Positions 1-12,050 of a stretch of DNA of 64,000 nt are shown here, piece by piece (the stretch's first letter is position 1; every line of letters starts with the position of its first letter). The translations under genes and the position numbers were made by a program. A model generated the notes under the pieces. The model was not told the origin of the DNA, searched no databases, and saw only the letters and a list, made by a program, of their open reading frames with translations. Source of the stretch: Pogonophryne albipinna (taxonomy: Eukaryota > Chordata > Actinopteri > Perciformes > Artedidraconidae); NCBI GenBank assembly GCA_028583405.1, contig CM053247.1, positions 12,454,063 through 12,518,062 on the forward strand, written 5' to 3'.

Positions 1-236
1 ACATATTTGTTATAGTATGTCTATTTTATTTATATGTATAGTAAGTCTTTATATTTTAAACGCACACTTTATCTTTAATTTTATCAGCACCACGTCACTA
101 TTATTTATTTATATGTACAATTTTAGCAAGTTTTTATATTGTCCTGTTCCTGTAAGCCAGTACAACGAAATTTCGTTTTAATAGTACACTCTGTGTCTTG
201 TGGAAATGACAATAAAGTATGTCTATGTCTATGTCT
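1..236 (+). repeat. LINE 3' end fragment with hexamer tail
   Basis: The stretch ends with a polyadenylation-like AATAAA (211-216) and then a short (GTCTAT)n tail. A CAGTACAACGAAATTTCG motif lies just upstream. Fish L2/CR1-group LINEs commonly end in an ATGACAATAAAG motif followed by a microsatellite tail, so I read this as the 3' untranslated end of such an element. No coding part is inside the window, and the left boundary is unknown. Confidence 0.5.
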
Positions 237-470
237 TATCGATCCGGTCCTTTAACATTACTTTTATCGGTTCTTTTGGAGAGAAAAAATAAGGTAAACT
301 AACTAAACAAATTGTGAACAAAACTAACATTGCTTTTTATTTCAATTAAATACATAATATTTCACATCAAAAGAAACAACAATGTTTTAACAAATCGTAT
401 TAAATAATGTGATGACAGTATTGTAAACAGAATAGCTGAAACTTTAACAAAATAAATAACTCAGTTACCT

Positions 471-794
471 CTAATCATTAACCCCTGTTTGTATAATGTA
501 GTTAACTCCGTGTGTTGCTGCTAGCATACATAACATACCTGACGTGGAAACGTTACTCGTGGATGGGGCTCCAGAGCTACTAGAAAGACAGTCGAACCCG
601 GTGCATTTCTCCGTCTGAATGTGGTGCACTTTTGCTAAATGTTTAGACAAATTGCTCGTGTTACCGCCCTTACATGCTAAACTCTTATTGCACTTTTGGT
701 AACGAGTATTGTCCACATCGACACGGCTATAGTTTAACCACACCTCGGAGCGCATTCTCTCCGCCATCTCCTCCGTGTGTGTGTGTTGCTGCAT
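471..794 (-). pseudogene. BED zinc-finger fragment of a hAT transposase
   Basis: The minus strand encodes a short peptide with a BED-finger layout: an aromatic W-x-x-Y/F start (EVWLNYSRVD), a C-x2-C-like pair whose second Cys is not obvious (YQKCNKSLACKGG), then NTSNLSKHLAKVHH supplying the His ligands. BED fingers are the N-terminal DNA-binding domain of hAT transposases such as the ZBED1 group. The frame stops about 40 residues after the finger, with no catalytic domain, so this is a remnant. The flanks 237-470 and 795-939 probably belong to the same dead element, but I could not find paired termini. Confidence 0.6.
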
Positions 795-939
795 GTAGCA
801 GCTGCGTGTGTGTAAACTGCCCCGCCCCCTCGCTCATTCACTCACGGCAAAAGTTACTTTACTTACTATAAAAACTCACGGTAAAAAAATGCACTCCCTA
901 TTCCATTGTCATGAAGGTGGAATCTAACTATATTCAGAA

Positions 940-1191
940 TAAGTTTTATTGGATCCAGGCTAGAAACATGTTTATTTCTGCTGTAAAGTTGGGCATTTTA
1001 ACATGGGGATCTATGGGAATTGCTCCTTTTTGCATCCATCCCCTGTCGGCCACTAGATGAACTGCAGTTTGTGGCACTTCCTTCTGGGCTTCCCGGCTCT
1101 GCGCTATGAAGCACTGATTGGCTGTGGGTGGGCCAGACGTGCATGTGGGTGGGCCCAGGCCCACCCGGGCCCACCCACAGCTACGCCACTG
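940..1191. mobile_element. hAT terminus preceded by a common fish repeat
   Basis: Positions 1154-1191 end in CCCACAGCTACGCCACTG. Read on the other strand this is a hAT-like CAGTGGCGTAGC terminus followed by GC-rich GTGGGTGGGCCC repeats. The same terminus is seen at 22465-22500 and, in the opposite sense, at 21423. Bases 985-1090 resemble a segment I know to be widespread in fish genomes (CATGGGGATCTATGGGAAT and CTGCAGTTTGTGGCACTTCC), but I cannot name its family. The left end of the element was not found. Confidence 0.5.
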
Positions 1192-2458
1192 GTCGGGACA
1201 GAGAAAATGTCAGCAGTTTGGAAGTATTATAAAATTGAAAGCGAAGGCAGTGTAACGTGATCGGATCGTGATGTAATGTTTGCAAGAAGGAGGTTCCGCG
1301 TGGTGGAAAGAACAGAGCTACGTTCAACACGACCAATCTAATACGCCACCTGAGAAACAAACACCAACAACAACACGACGAGTACATTAGGGCTGTACCC
1401 GAATATCCGAATATGCGTGCGTTGGAGTACTATTCGGGTTTCAATTTCGTTATTCGGAAATTCGTTTTTTCATTTTTTTCCCCGTTTTTTTTTCAAATTG
1501 AATTTATTGAAATCTCCAATATCAACGTAAGAGCTTGTGCCTCTTCGGGGGGTGCTAACACTTAACCATAAACGTTATCGTTTACTTTCTCCGTCTTTAT
1601 ATGTAGATATTATTTTTCTCCGTTAATCTCCGTCACGTTGTTTACATAGCAACAACAACTTCCTGTCAACAGCGCTACCTCTCCTTCAAAATAAAAGCAT
1701 GTCCATAAATAGGAAGCCAAGCCAAATTACACTTAAAACATATACAACTGCAACGAAAATAACAAATGCAATATCCTTTTCAATTTCAAAGAACACAAAT
1801 TGGGTTACATTAACAAATAACTATAAAACAACAATAATGTAGAATAACAAAATTAATGCCGTGAATACACCGAAACACACGTGTTCAAGTGGTTCGCTGC
1901 TGATTACTATTGAATTGTGTTACTCCAGTAAGATGGAAATATAATACTTTGTTTATTCATGTTATGTTAAGCTGCTGTTGTTCATTGCATTATTACTAGA
2001 CTAGTTAGTCTTAAGGCTAGAATTCTGCACTAAGCCACATTTTTATTTTATTATTTGTGACTGAATGTGAACTTGTGAAGCTAGTCAAGCTACCTCTTTC
2101 CAGTAGAGTTATTTTTGTTTTGTTACTGCACTATCTGCACTCAATTTGTTTACATGGTTATTTTGTGGTGGACCACTGATAAGCTTTATTTTGTTTTGAT
2201 CCAATGCTGCACAACTGAACTGATCCAATGCTGCTGTGAAAAAAAGAAGCTATATCCATGTTGGATAGAATGGATAGTTGGGTACTGTCATTTAAATAAA
2301 AAAATAACCTTAAGGGACAACTTGAATGCTTTTTTCCTTTTTTTTCTCTTAATGCATTGCATAAAGTTCGGATCGGGAAAAATCGGTATCGGCAGATTGT
2401 CAAAATCAAATGATCGGAATCGGATCGGGAGCAAAAAAAGGTGATCGGGACATCCCTA
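1192..2458 (+). mobile_element. hAT element copy A, left end missing
   Basis: From about 1200 to the right end this copy matches copy B (3904-5536) almost base for base, including the right terminus GGTGATCGGGACATCCCTA (2440-2458). The first ~350 bp of copy B are absent here and are replaced by the GC-rich hAT end described at 940-1191. No matching target duplication could be paired, as expected for a truncated or recombined copy. The long AT-rich interior (1500-2430) contains only chance open frames. Confidence 0.75.
1207..1389 (+). pseudogene. BED zinc-finger exon remnant (copy A)
   Basis: An ATG at 1207 opens a BED-finger start (MSAVWKYYKIESEGS). A short length difference around 1250-1275, compared with copy B, then brings stops and shifts the frame. 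The downstream finger half is still legible in another frame: a CNVC pair near 1275-1290, then NTTNLIRHLRNKH. This is the N-terminal DNA-binding exon of a hAT transposase and cannot be translated as one piece. A nested terminus-like motif (GGGCTGTACCCGAATATCC) starts at 1390, directly after the exon. Confidence 0.65.
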
Positions 2459-3895
2459 AAAAGTACATAATGGTGCTCTATGAGGAGCTTCAGGTGACAA
2501 GGTGGCGGGTGTTACCTTGGTTGGTTATTGACTAATGGTCATACAAGCCAAAACATCGTTATGACATCATAAAGTGGCCACAAATCTGATCAGCTCATTT
2601 TCAGACAGGATTTTATATAAATGGATCAGGAGAAAGAGAGAGCAAATCTTTTTTCCTGAAACTTTCAGAATCTCTTTACACAGAGGGGACACATGTTGAT
2701 GTATAAAAGACATGAAAAAGTGGATTTTGCATAATAGATGACTTTTAAGCCCATAAATGCTCACTTGGTTCCGGATGGGGACAGGCATGAAAATAATGTA
2801 TTTTTGTTGGCCATATTAAAGCTCTAATAGTAACAACATGTCATTAACCTTGTGTTTTTATGGTATTGATTTTAAGTGCTGGGGATCACAATATGCAGGC
2901 GAACATTAATGCTTTCATACTTGCATGTATCACCCCCTTCGTAGCCCACACACAAACATACACTAGTCTCTCTCGAAACACGCACTCGCTCAGACTGAGA
3001 GCTCTATGAAACCACCTATCAAGCTATTATGCACACGGCAGGGTAAAGTGATCCATTAAAAGTGCATTGATCTTACCAGCCTCATTCAGTCTGATGAAGA
3101 CCCAGGCCTAGTGATAACATTTCACAGCCAGACGAGCTGCTGCTACAATACAGGACACGGCTGAATGGACAGTAAGGAGCTGACTCACTGTGTTGGTAGC
3201 AAAAACAGCAGATCATAGTCTGATCGAACTGAACATCTCAAGGCAATTGAAGAGAGCTTCAATGGGCTCTTAAAGAAATGTTACTGTATAGCAAATCAGT
3301 GTTCTCTTGGAGATGATTACAGGCTTGGCTGCAGTGTGAAGGGTATTAAGCCACACAAAATAGCAATCTAAGCATCTCTTGATATGTCTCTCACTCACAT
3401 CGAGAAACACACTCCTTTTTCAAGAGGTACAACAGCGTGAGATTGAAAATGGTGTGGATATCCAATGAAGGTGTCTGGAGGCGAGGCCCAAGTAAATCTG
3501 GTTGATGTTTTAATGCCAAGGAAAGGCGGCCACATCAACATTTCTCTATTCTTAGGGGAAATGAGCACTGAACTTGTCTTGCATCTCACCATAGGAAGTA
3601 ATGTTGCCCTTTAAGGGAGCCACATTTATATAGTTTTTTTTAAATCTGACGGCATAAAAAATGTAAATAGGCAAGCAGGACCTAGTTGCTGTCACACACC
3701 CTTGGATGAGGAATATCTGTCTTGCAGATAGTCTCCCCTGGGTGAACCTGGCATTTCAAGTAATTTGTCTGTTCTCAGGGCTGAATAGACAATAAAGTTA
3801 GCCACTTTGTTGGTCAGCTCTCCATCAGAGTGTCTGGCTGAGTCTTTTCGGTCGTTAAAATAGTTGGCATTGAATAACTTCATTAATATTGAGGC
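2459..3895. other. Unique-looking non-coding DNA
   Basis: No gene, paired terminal repeat or long tandem array was seen. Open frames are short, lack recognisable domains and are not supported as genes. Confidence 0.5.
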
Positions 3896-3903
3896 CTCTC
3901 TAG

Positions 3904-5536
3904 TAGAGATGTCCCGATCCGATCACGTGATCGGGGATCGGAGCCGATCACGTGATTTTTAAAAGATCGTAATCGGGAGAAAAAGATCGGGAATCTTTTT
4001 TTTTTTTTTTATAACTTTTTTTTAAATTATTTTATTTAATGTTACAAAGCAAAAATGACCATGTTCACGTCTTAAAGTCATCCTGAGGCCTTAGTTTTGA
4101 TTTAAAATTACACAACATCATGTATGTGTTGCTTCTTTTGGGCTTGTTTTCATAGACCTGGTTGCTTATTTCTCTCAAATCTGGCAACAGAGTGGGCGCA
4201 GTGTCTAATAGTAGCAGTAAGCTAACGAGAGGCTACGTTCAGCTGGTGACTCGGGAGTCGGCACAAAGAAAATGTCAGCAGTTTGGAAGTATTATAAAAT
4301 TGAAAGTGAAGGCAGTGTAACAGCCAGATGCAATGTTTAAAAAAAGGAGGTTCCGCGTGGTGGAAAGAACAGAGCTACGTTCAACACGACCAATCTAATA
4401 CGCCACCTGAGAAACAAACACCAACAACAACACGGCGAGTACACTAGAGCTGTACCGGAATATCCGAATATTCGTTCGTTGGAGTACTATTCGGGTTTCA
4501 ATTTCGTTATTTGGAAATTCGTTTTGTTTGTTTTTTCATTTTTTTCCCCCGTTTTTTTTTTCAAATTGAATTTATTGAAATCTCCAATATCAACGTAAGA
4601 GCTTGTGCCTCTTCGGGGGGGTGCTAACCATAGGTGCTAACACTTAACCATAAACGTTATTGTTTACTTTCTCCGTCTTTATATGTAGATATTACTTTTC
4701 TCCGTTATCTCCGTCAAGTTGTTTCCAAAGCAACAACAACTTCCTGTCAACAGCGCTACCTCTCCTTCAAAATAAAAGCATGTCCACAAATAGGAAGCCA
4801 AGCCAAATTACACTTAAGACATATACAACTGCAACGAAAGTAACAAACACAATGCGATATCCTTTTCAATTTCAAAGAACACAAATTGGGTTACATTAAC
4901 AAATAACTATAAAACAACAATAATGTAGAATAACAAAATTAATGCCGTGAATACACCGAAACACACGTGTTCAAGTGGTTCGCTGCTGATTACTATTGAA
5001 TTGTGTTACTCCAGTAAGATGGAAATATAATACTTTGTTTATTCATGTTATGTTAAGCTGCTGTTGTTCATTGCATTATTACTAGACTAGTTAGTCTTAA
5101 GGCTAGAATTCTGCACTAAGCCACATTTTTATTTTATTTTTTGTGACTGAATGTGAACTTGTGAAGCTAGTCAAGCTACCTCTTTCCAGTAGAGTTATTT
5201 TTGTTTTGTTACTGCACTATCTGCACTCAATTTGTTTACATGGTTATTTTGTGGTGGACCACTGATAAGCTTTATTTTGTTTTGATCCAATGCTGCACAA
5301 CTGAACTGATCCAATGCTGCTGTGAAAAAAAGAAGCTATATCCATGTTGGACAGACTGGATAGTTGGGTACTGTCATTTAAATAAAAAAAATAACCTTAA
5401 GGGACAACTTGAATGCTTTTTTCCTCTTAATGCATTGCATAAAGATCGGATCGGGAAAAATCGGTATCGGCAGATTGTCAAAATCAAATGATCGGAATCG
5501 GATCGGGAGCAAAAAAAGGTGATCGGGACATCCCTA
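3904..5536 (+). mobile_element. hAT element copy B, both ends and TSD present
   Basis: The left end TAGAGATGTCCCGATC and the right end GATCGGGACATCCCTA form terminal inverted repeats. The element is flanked by an exact 8-bp duplication CTCTCTAG (3896-3903 and 5537-5544), as expected for the hAT superfamily. The subterminal regions are packed with GATCGG/CGATC motifs in both orientations, likely transposase-binding repeats. At 1633 bp it is too short for a full hAT transposase (usually 600 or more residues), and it keeps only a broken BED exon, so it is non-autonomous. Confidence 0.92.
4272..4446 (+). pseudogene. BED zinc-finger exon remnant (copy B)
   Basis: The ATG at 4272 gives MSAVWKYYKIESEGSVTARCNV and then an in-frame TAA where the second Cys codon of the C-x2-C pair stands in copy A. 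The frame continues legibly after it with NTTNLIRHLRNKH, the His-bearing half of the finger. The stop lies in a metal-binding codon, so no functional finger can be made. The domain identifies the parent as a ZBED-type hAT transposase. Confidence 0.7.
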
Positions 5537-5544
5537 CTCTCTAG

Positions 5545-8500
5545 ATGATCAAGAGGAGTCTCAAGATCACAGGATTAGAGAAATGTAGTCACCATTTGAG
5601 CAACTGTTCAAAATGTTGTCTAGGGTTGAATACATCAGGCTATAGAAGTGTTATTATCTTGAATAAACAAACTTATCTTAACTTTATGGAGCGTTAAGCA
5701 TAAAAAAAAGTACATCCGAACAAACCTAAGAGATTCGAGTTAGAAAATATTTGACCACCATATCTTACCACGTGCTTCAATGCCTGCTGGTGTAACCACA
5801 CATTATATAACACACATCACAAATAAAGCAAAGCTCTGTGTGCAAATATAACTTCAAAACCTTATTTGAATGATCTAATAAGGATTTATGTTCTTCCCTT
5901 TAAGATTTTTACAGAGGTTGCCCGTGACATTACACTCTCTGATCAAAGGTGCTTTGTCAGCACTGCAGACAGCTGACACCAGGTCAATGCGAAAGGTAGC
6001 AATAATACATAAGACGTGTCTCAGTAGACATCATTCCCCCAAAGTTCCTGCACAACAATTTGATTAAAGCTGTATATTACTGGTGGAAGGAACACAGGGA
6101 GGAAATCAATACCAAGTCTGCAAGCAGGAACTCTGAAACAACAGCCACTGTCAGTTTAAGACTTATATCTTGGGGCTGGGTAAAGTGGGATGCAGTGTCC
6201 ATATAGGCTTTTTTGTCATCGCGAATGTAGCACTTGAAGAAGCAATTACATGAGGACTGTGGGGGGATATTTTCATTTATGAGACTTTTCAAGAGGGCAA
6301 TGAGAGGCAATATTTGATCCAGTCTTTTTTTCTTTGAGCCACACCCTTTACGAATATTTAGCAAATCAAAATTCTGCTTTAAAGGAATACATATGTTTCT
6401 TGCCAATATTTGGTTGAAAAGATGGATTCTTACTCTTCTATCCGTCTGCTAAATATAAAAATACAGCTTGGTTCTGTTTAGTTTAGCGTGGCATAAATAG
6501 TGCTGAGTTATAGCCTGGCTTAGTCCGAAGGTAACACATTTAGCTGTTAGCCCCTTTTGGGCTCACTAATAAATACATATTGTTTAATTAGAATTGTTAT
6601 ATCCGTGTTAAAAGCGAAGAAGTTTCGCTGGGGATTAGTATCTTACCTCTGTTTACACTCTTGATGCTAAGTTAAGCTAACTTCTGACTGTAGCTTCATA
6701 TTTAGCAGACTAATACCAGAGTGGGTACTAAATATCTGCAAGAAAGCAAATAAGCACATTTCCTATATTGTGGAACTATTCTTGAGATAATAATTAAGTG
6801 AGGCTACAGTATCGCACAACCCAGATGTGGTTTAGCATAAAAGGGTAAATGCAGAGAAATGCAGACCATTAAGCTAGATAATGGTTTTTGAATACGATAG
6901 CAAATTGTGTGGATACATGGCCACATTCAGAGTAAACAACGTACATATCTGATTAATAAAGACTTAATGCTATGCCACATTAATAACACTCACCCCTTGC
7001 AATGAATCACCCATCCTTTGCAGGCTTTGGAGCATAAGACACATAATCATCTGCAAGGTCAAAAGAGAACTCAGGTCAGGAAATGGCGTAGGCATAATAG
7101 GTCTTTTATACACAGAGATGAATCAGAACCCAAGATGTGGTGACACTGCTTTATGAGTGTGTCTGCACTCAAGGAGCAGTGCTGAAACACATCTGTAGTC
7201 CTCAAAGGTCGACTGCAGTTTAAGGAATCTTTCACAGTTACCCATAAATTATCCTGATGAGCACTGTGATGGTGGGAGCCAAAGGGGTGGCTCCCGCAAC
7301 CTTATCAAATATATTATGCACAATAAAACAGGTAGGGGCCATCATTAAAAATGGAACCAGTCAAATCATGCTCTAGAAAAAAATAGAACATCATAAGGTC
7401 TTGTAATAAAAAAAAAAGAAATCAACATCAGTCACAAATGCTGAACTATAATGCATCACAGAAGGCAGTAGAATTAATCAGCCCTAGACGGAGGAAGTGA
7501 GAAAAGTGTAATCACTCATTTAGGCACAGACAATGCTTTGTCATAGATGAGTTACATGGGCCCTGTTTTACATGGCAAAGGTAAATGTTGATTGTTGATA
7601 AAGTAGTTACTTGATGGATTGCACCTTTGTATAATGTATAATAAATAAGGCAGTTAGCATGCTAAAGAAAAGAACAGGAAATGACTGGGTCATTGAGCAG
7701 ACAGGGAAGTTGATAAGAGGAGGATGTTATGGAGAGAGTGGCGGTAAATGGCAGAAGGCGATTGACTGATGTTGATGGAAGTTTGCTCAGAAGCTCTGAA
7801 AGTGAGTGAACATGATGTGATGGTTGTCTTGAATTGGTGGCATAAAGCGGTATATTATCAATAAACCTTATTTAATAGGAGGAAATCAAATATTTCCCTC
7901 ACCCTTGTTTACCCAAACTCATTACACATTGGGCCTTGTGGCATTCCTGACTTGAAAGTGAAACATCTGAATTGTATAAGCGAAGAGGCGTTTCAGCTCA
8001 CAATTAGGTAATATAAACTGATCCTCTTCTATTGGAATTTGCCTAGAGAACAACAACTAATATGAGCCAAAAAAAGTCAGAGTTTTGGGTCCTGTACCAG
8101 AGGTAGATGCACCTAAATGACAGTTTGAGGGTTATGCATACAACAATAACAAAGGAATGAGAGTAAGTAGCTGGTATGGTGGTAGTAACCTATACTTCAG
8201 TGTCCCCAGACACATTTGAGGGATCTGTCATCGATACAAAAAATTAGCACATTCACCATCTTCAGGTCATTTTTTACAAACAACAATCAGCCTCTTCAAT
8301 AAGTCATTGAACCACATGGATCCTGTTTAATCACCACATCTTAACACCCAATTCACTTTCAGCAAAACTGCTCTGAATACTCTACATTCAGTAGTCATAC
8401 TCACTATGTTATCTGAATGTAAATGTAAAGCTTTAATTTCTTAAATTGTACTGCCATTTATCATCTGTCAGAAAGTTTTGCAACTGCACAATGTTGACTA

Positions 8501-9216
8501 AACCAAACCGTTGCGTGGCTGCAGCTTTATCCAAGGTTTTTTATTCTGTCTGCGACAGACATAAACTTGAATAAAGAAACCAGACACCAGACTTTCTTTT
8601 CAGCATCACATGCTGTCAAATCAGCTACTTTCTATGCAATGAATCAACAGCACACAAGGACACAAGTCTGGTGTTGAAACAAAAGCTAGTCAGCCATCCC
8701 ACGGGACGATGAGAAAGATCAGATCGGCAGAGAAGAATGGTGCTCATCAAATGGTTGGTGTAATAAAACGTTTAGGATTTGGGCCTATCAGCATACCCTG
8801 ACCTGATTATTTAGAATACACTGCATCTGCCGAGTCGATCTCACTGCTCTTGACTCCAGCATTGTTAAATATTGTAGCCTATGCAGAGAGGAACAGAGAG
8901 AGTATTCCCAGCAGCATGTCTAGCGTCTGAAATGTATTTCAGATCCATCAGAACTGTAATGTGCTTCAAAGTCATTTGCAGCCATGACATATTTTAGTGC
9001 GGGACACTCAAACAGTTGAGGCTGTGTTGAAACAAATGTTCGCAATCATCTTGCCAGAAGCAAGAAAGGTTTCTTTTTCATTTCAAAAGCCACTTTTTGA
9101 CATCGGATATTTACAGGACAAGTTGAAGACAAGTTTGATGACACACGTATTGGAATTTGTAGAGTAAGATGAGCAATTATTTAAACAAGTGTGAGGTCCA
9201 ACCACTAAGGGTATCT
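5545..9216. other. Unique-looking non-coding DNA
   Basis: About 3.7 kb without a recognisable gene, RNA or paired transposon end. Base composition is moderately AT-rich. A 109-codon minus-strand open frame at 6077-6406 has no recognisable domain and is probably chance. Confidence 0.5.
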
Positions 9217-9233
9217 TATGGCGCATTTCCACT

Positions 9234-9837
9234 CAACCCAGTCTCACACCATTTCGTGTTATAGTCACGAAATTAATTTAATCTATTGATTCGTGTTTAC
9301 CAACACGATTTTTGCATTTTTTTCGTGTGTCACACAGAACGATTTTAAAAGCAATGTATTTCTATTGGTAGTATGTTTTGTGCCTGCACCACGTCTTTTT
9401 GACCGGTCGGGTCTTGGAAGGCCAGAAGCTGTGTGGTTCATAAAAACATTTTCTTGCTCAATATCTTACCCTAAGCCTAACCCTTTTATTTTAAATTGTA
9501 TAATGTCGGAGTTTTTTTGCCGTCCGCGAGGAAAAGAAATGGGGCTCAGAGCCTCAGAATACTGAAATCTGTATTTAAAAAATCTTCTAATTTGTTATTA
9601 TTTGGCGGAGGCACGAAACATATTACCAATAGAAATACATTGCTTCTAAAATTGTTCTGTGTCAGAATACTGACATTTAAAGGATTTTTATCTCTTTTTC
9701 CTTCAAATTTGTTATTATTTACATTGCTTTTAAAATTGTTCTGTGTGACACGAAAAAAATGCAAAAATCGTGTTGGTGAACACGAATCAATAGATTAATT
9801 TTGTGACTATAACACGAAATGCCGTGAGACTGTGTTG
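9234..9837. mobile_element. Palindromic MITE with CAACCC termini (P-like)
   Basis: The left arm begins CAACCCAGTCTCAC and the right arm ends GTGAGACTGTGTTG. The arms are complementary for more than 100 bp, covering TTTCGTGTTATAGTCAC, TCTATTGATTCGTGTT and CGTGTGTCACACAGAACG. A 7-bp duplication TTCCACT flanks it (9227-9233 and 9838-9844). The insertion lies inside the left inverted repeat of the 9219-12924 element. Termini and duplication length resemble the THAP-bearing element at 14878-17976. The short inner direct and inverted repeats explain small open frames on both strands, which I do not call genes. Confidence 0.8.
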
Positions 9838-10408
9838 TTCCACTATAGCGCGGAGCTCGCTTTAAGCGTGCCGAGCCGTGCGGGGCCCGTTTTTGGTTGC
9901 GTTTCCACTTAGCGTAGTACCGGCTAGCGGGTACTATTTCACAGTTTTCTGGCCCCATAAAATCGAGGTTCTTTCCGGGCCAACAACCAGGCTGAGTCGG
10001 GCTGAGTATGCTAAACTAGGGAGAGAATCGCTGCCAAGGGGGCTACAACTACAACAAGATGAACATATTTGAACGTGATTTAATTGTAATCAGGGTCGGC
10101 TCTAGAACAAATCGAATGGGGGGGGAAATCATTTACCACGAGGGGTCACATAATGTCGTCAACAACCAACACACAAACACCAACGCAACTTCAATTTAAA
10201 AAAACATGCTGTAAAGTATGTTGTCTTTCACACGCATTGCAGGGGTGTAGTGCTATTTTATAGCGCACCTATGACTTGTGCATAAATGCACGGTTGTGGC
10301 ACGACCACCAAAACATATGGACATAGGCCACCATATAAAAAGTGTGCAAATGTATTTAGTATCCTATCCATGTGAACATGTTTTAGGTGGGGGTGGATCT
10401 AACCTCCT

Positions 10409-10897
10409 TGTAGCGGCCAAAATCATGTAGAATTAAAACAGATATTTAATTAGGCCGCTGAGGCACTAGTTAGCAGATCTTACGCAGTGCAATCCAGGTC
10501 CAGACAAGATTCTCCGTTGTGCATTTATTATGATCCAATATCATTGACAATGAACAGGTTTCCTATGGTTGGTTCCTTTAAGCCTTTCCTATGGCTTTCC
10601 TTTCTTGTGGTTGGAAAACCCTGTGGCTCGAAACACCCTGGTTAAAAAAACGTTTGCCTACTAGTGCTCTGGCTCCCACCACCCACCTGTCTCCAATATA
10701 TACAATTACACCAGGTGCTCTGATCACCCAGTGCCCAAAACATGCCTTCAAAATAAAAGCATATAGAAACTACTTATGACACTAACTAAGAATACATATA
10801 AATAAATGAAAATAATGATAATAATAAACACTATAAACAGCAAGAAAATAAATGTTAAACTATTAAATAATATAAAGATATATATATAGCTCCAACA
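10409..10897 (+). mobile_element. Solo LTR of a retrotransposon
   Basis: The segment begins TGTAGCGGCC, ends GCTCCAACA (the TG...CA rule) and is flanked by an exact 5-bp duplication CTCCT (10404-10408 and 10898-10902). The related hAT copy near 44880 has the uninterrupted site AACCTCCTCTAGG, a true empty site. AATAAA-type signals occur in the right half. No internal retroviral-type genes are present, so this is a solo LTR left by recombination. It is Gypsy-like by length and duplication size, but the family is not proven. Confidence 0.85.
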
Positions 10898-10901
10898 CTC
10901 C

Positions 10902-11416
10902 TCTAGGAGGGTCTGGGGGCATGCTCCCCCGGGAAGATGTTTTTTTTTTATATTTAAGTTAAAAGCATCAATCTGGTGCACTTTGAAAGCAAAATTAAGA
11001 AATCTATGGATACATCTCTCAACACCCTTATGAAACAGAACTGGAAGCAGATTACCCTTTTCTTTATGGATATTTTACTAATCACTCCCCTTTTAAACTG
11101 TAATCTTGTGTTACTGTCCTATAGTATTTCATAACCGTTTTTCATTTATTCTCTTATTCTTTAATAACTATAATGATCATAAAAAGGTGTTCCTCGCATA
11201 TACTTGTTTACATAAATGGTGACCAAATCGTTTGAGACCCACTGAGATAACTTACACTAAAGTTAACTATCTAAACACTGAGAGTCCTTACCTCACTGAG
11301 TTGACGTTATAAGATCCTCTTAGTCTGACAGGAGAGAACTCTCCTCCACCTTGGTGTAGAAACAGCTCTTTTTTATATCCGTTAGCATAGCTAGCTAACC
11401 AGATGCTAACAACAAC
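10902..11416 (+). repeat. Shared hAT internal module, copy 1
   Basis: The module runs from the GCATGCTCCCCCGGGAAGAT motif, through ATCTGGTGCACTTTGA and ACATCTCTCAACACCC, to AGCTAACCAGATGCTAACAA. Recognisable versions occur in other hATs at 44884-46506, at 49180-49593 and, reversed, at 36793-37217. It has no open frame and includes promoter-like AT-rich stretches. Confidence 0.8.
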
Positions 11417-11470
11417 ATTCTACGTTACCACTCGCGCACTCACAAAATGCGCTCGTGCCACACACACATA

Positions 11471-12050
11471 CCTCATTCACACCAACGGTGTTTCAGGGCC
11501 GGTTCGGAGCTGGAGCTTGAAAAGCACCGGGATTTCCTCTTCACACCACAGTGGAGCAGCCTCTTAGCTCCGGAATCCGGTTCGTTTCAAGCACCAAAAA
11601 ATTGTCCGGCCTGAGCAAAAGCACCGCATACGTCACGCTTACGTCGAGGCGGGGGCAGGGGCGGGATCAACTCCTGAACAACAACAAAAAGCCGGCGTTG
11701 TATCCAGTTTGTACACAATGATGGAGAAACTTAACAAGCAGCAGTGGTCCACTGAAGAGACCTACTACTTACTGGGAATCTGGTCTTCCGAAGAGGTACA
11801 GAGGAAGCTGGAGCACAATCGGCCATTGTTGTTGTTGTCGGTGTCAGCTGTGAGGGGTTTCCGCGCGGTTTGGCTTTATGAAGCAGGCACGTAAACAGTT
11901 ACGTCATGACGCAAACGATGACGCAATGACGCAGCACCAGTCGGACTCTGGGCAGTGTGAAAAGAGCCGGAGCTAAACCGAAGAACCGGTTCTGAACCTG
12001 AAAAGCTCTAGCACGGAGCTTGAACCGGAGTTGCGTTGGTTTGAATGAGG
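11471..12050 (+). mobile_element. Small PIF/Harbinger-like element nested in the hAT
   Basis: The ends CCTCATTCACACCAACG and CGTTGGTTTGAATGAGG are imperfect inverted repeats with TA immediately outside on both sides. Subterminal motifs (GGAGCTGGAGCTTGAA, CGGAGCTTGAACCGGAG) recur in opposite orientation. A Myb/SANT-like frame inside supports the PIF/Harbinger assignment, because that superfamily carries a separate Myb-like gene. At 580 bp it is non-autonomous. Confidence 0.7.
11718..11894 (+). pseudogene. Truncated Myb/SANT-like protein of Harbinger
   Basis: The ATG at 11718 gives a peptide with QQWSTEETYYLLGIWSSEEV, matching the start of the Myb/SANT-like domain (W-S-x-E-E-T-x-x-L-L-x-I-W) found in the second gene of PIF/Harbinger transposons and in domesticated relatives. 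The domain is cut after the first helix and part of the second; about 25 unrelated residues follow, then a stop. It is a remnant created by internal deletion. Confidence 0.65.

Noticed and set aside
2115..5491. Two nearly identical ~100-codon plus-strand frames (2115-2444 and 5201-5491)
   Set aside because: Their similarity comes from the duplicated hAT copies, not from a conserved gene. The peptides are low-complexity, without domains.
9293..9958. Several overlapping small frames on both strands
   Set aside because: They lie in the palindromic MITE and mirror each other through its inverted arms.
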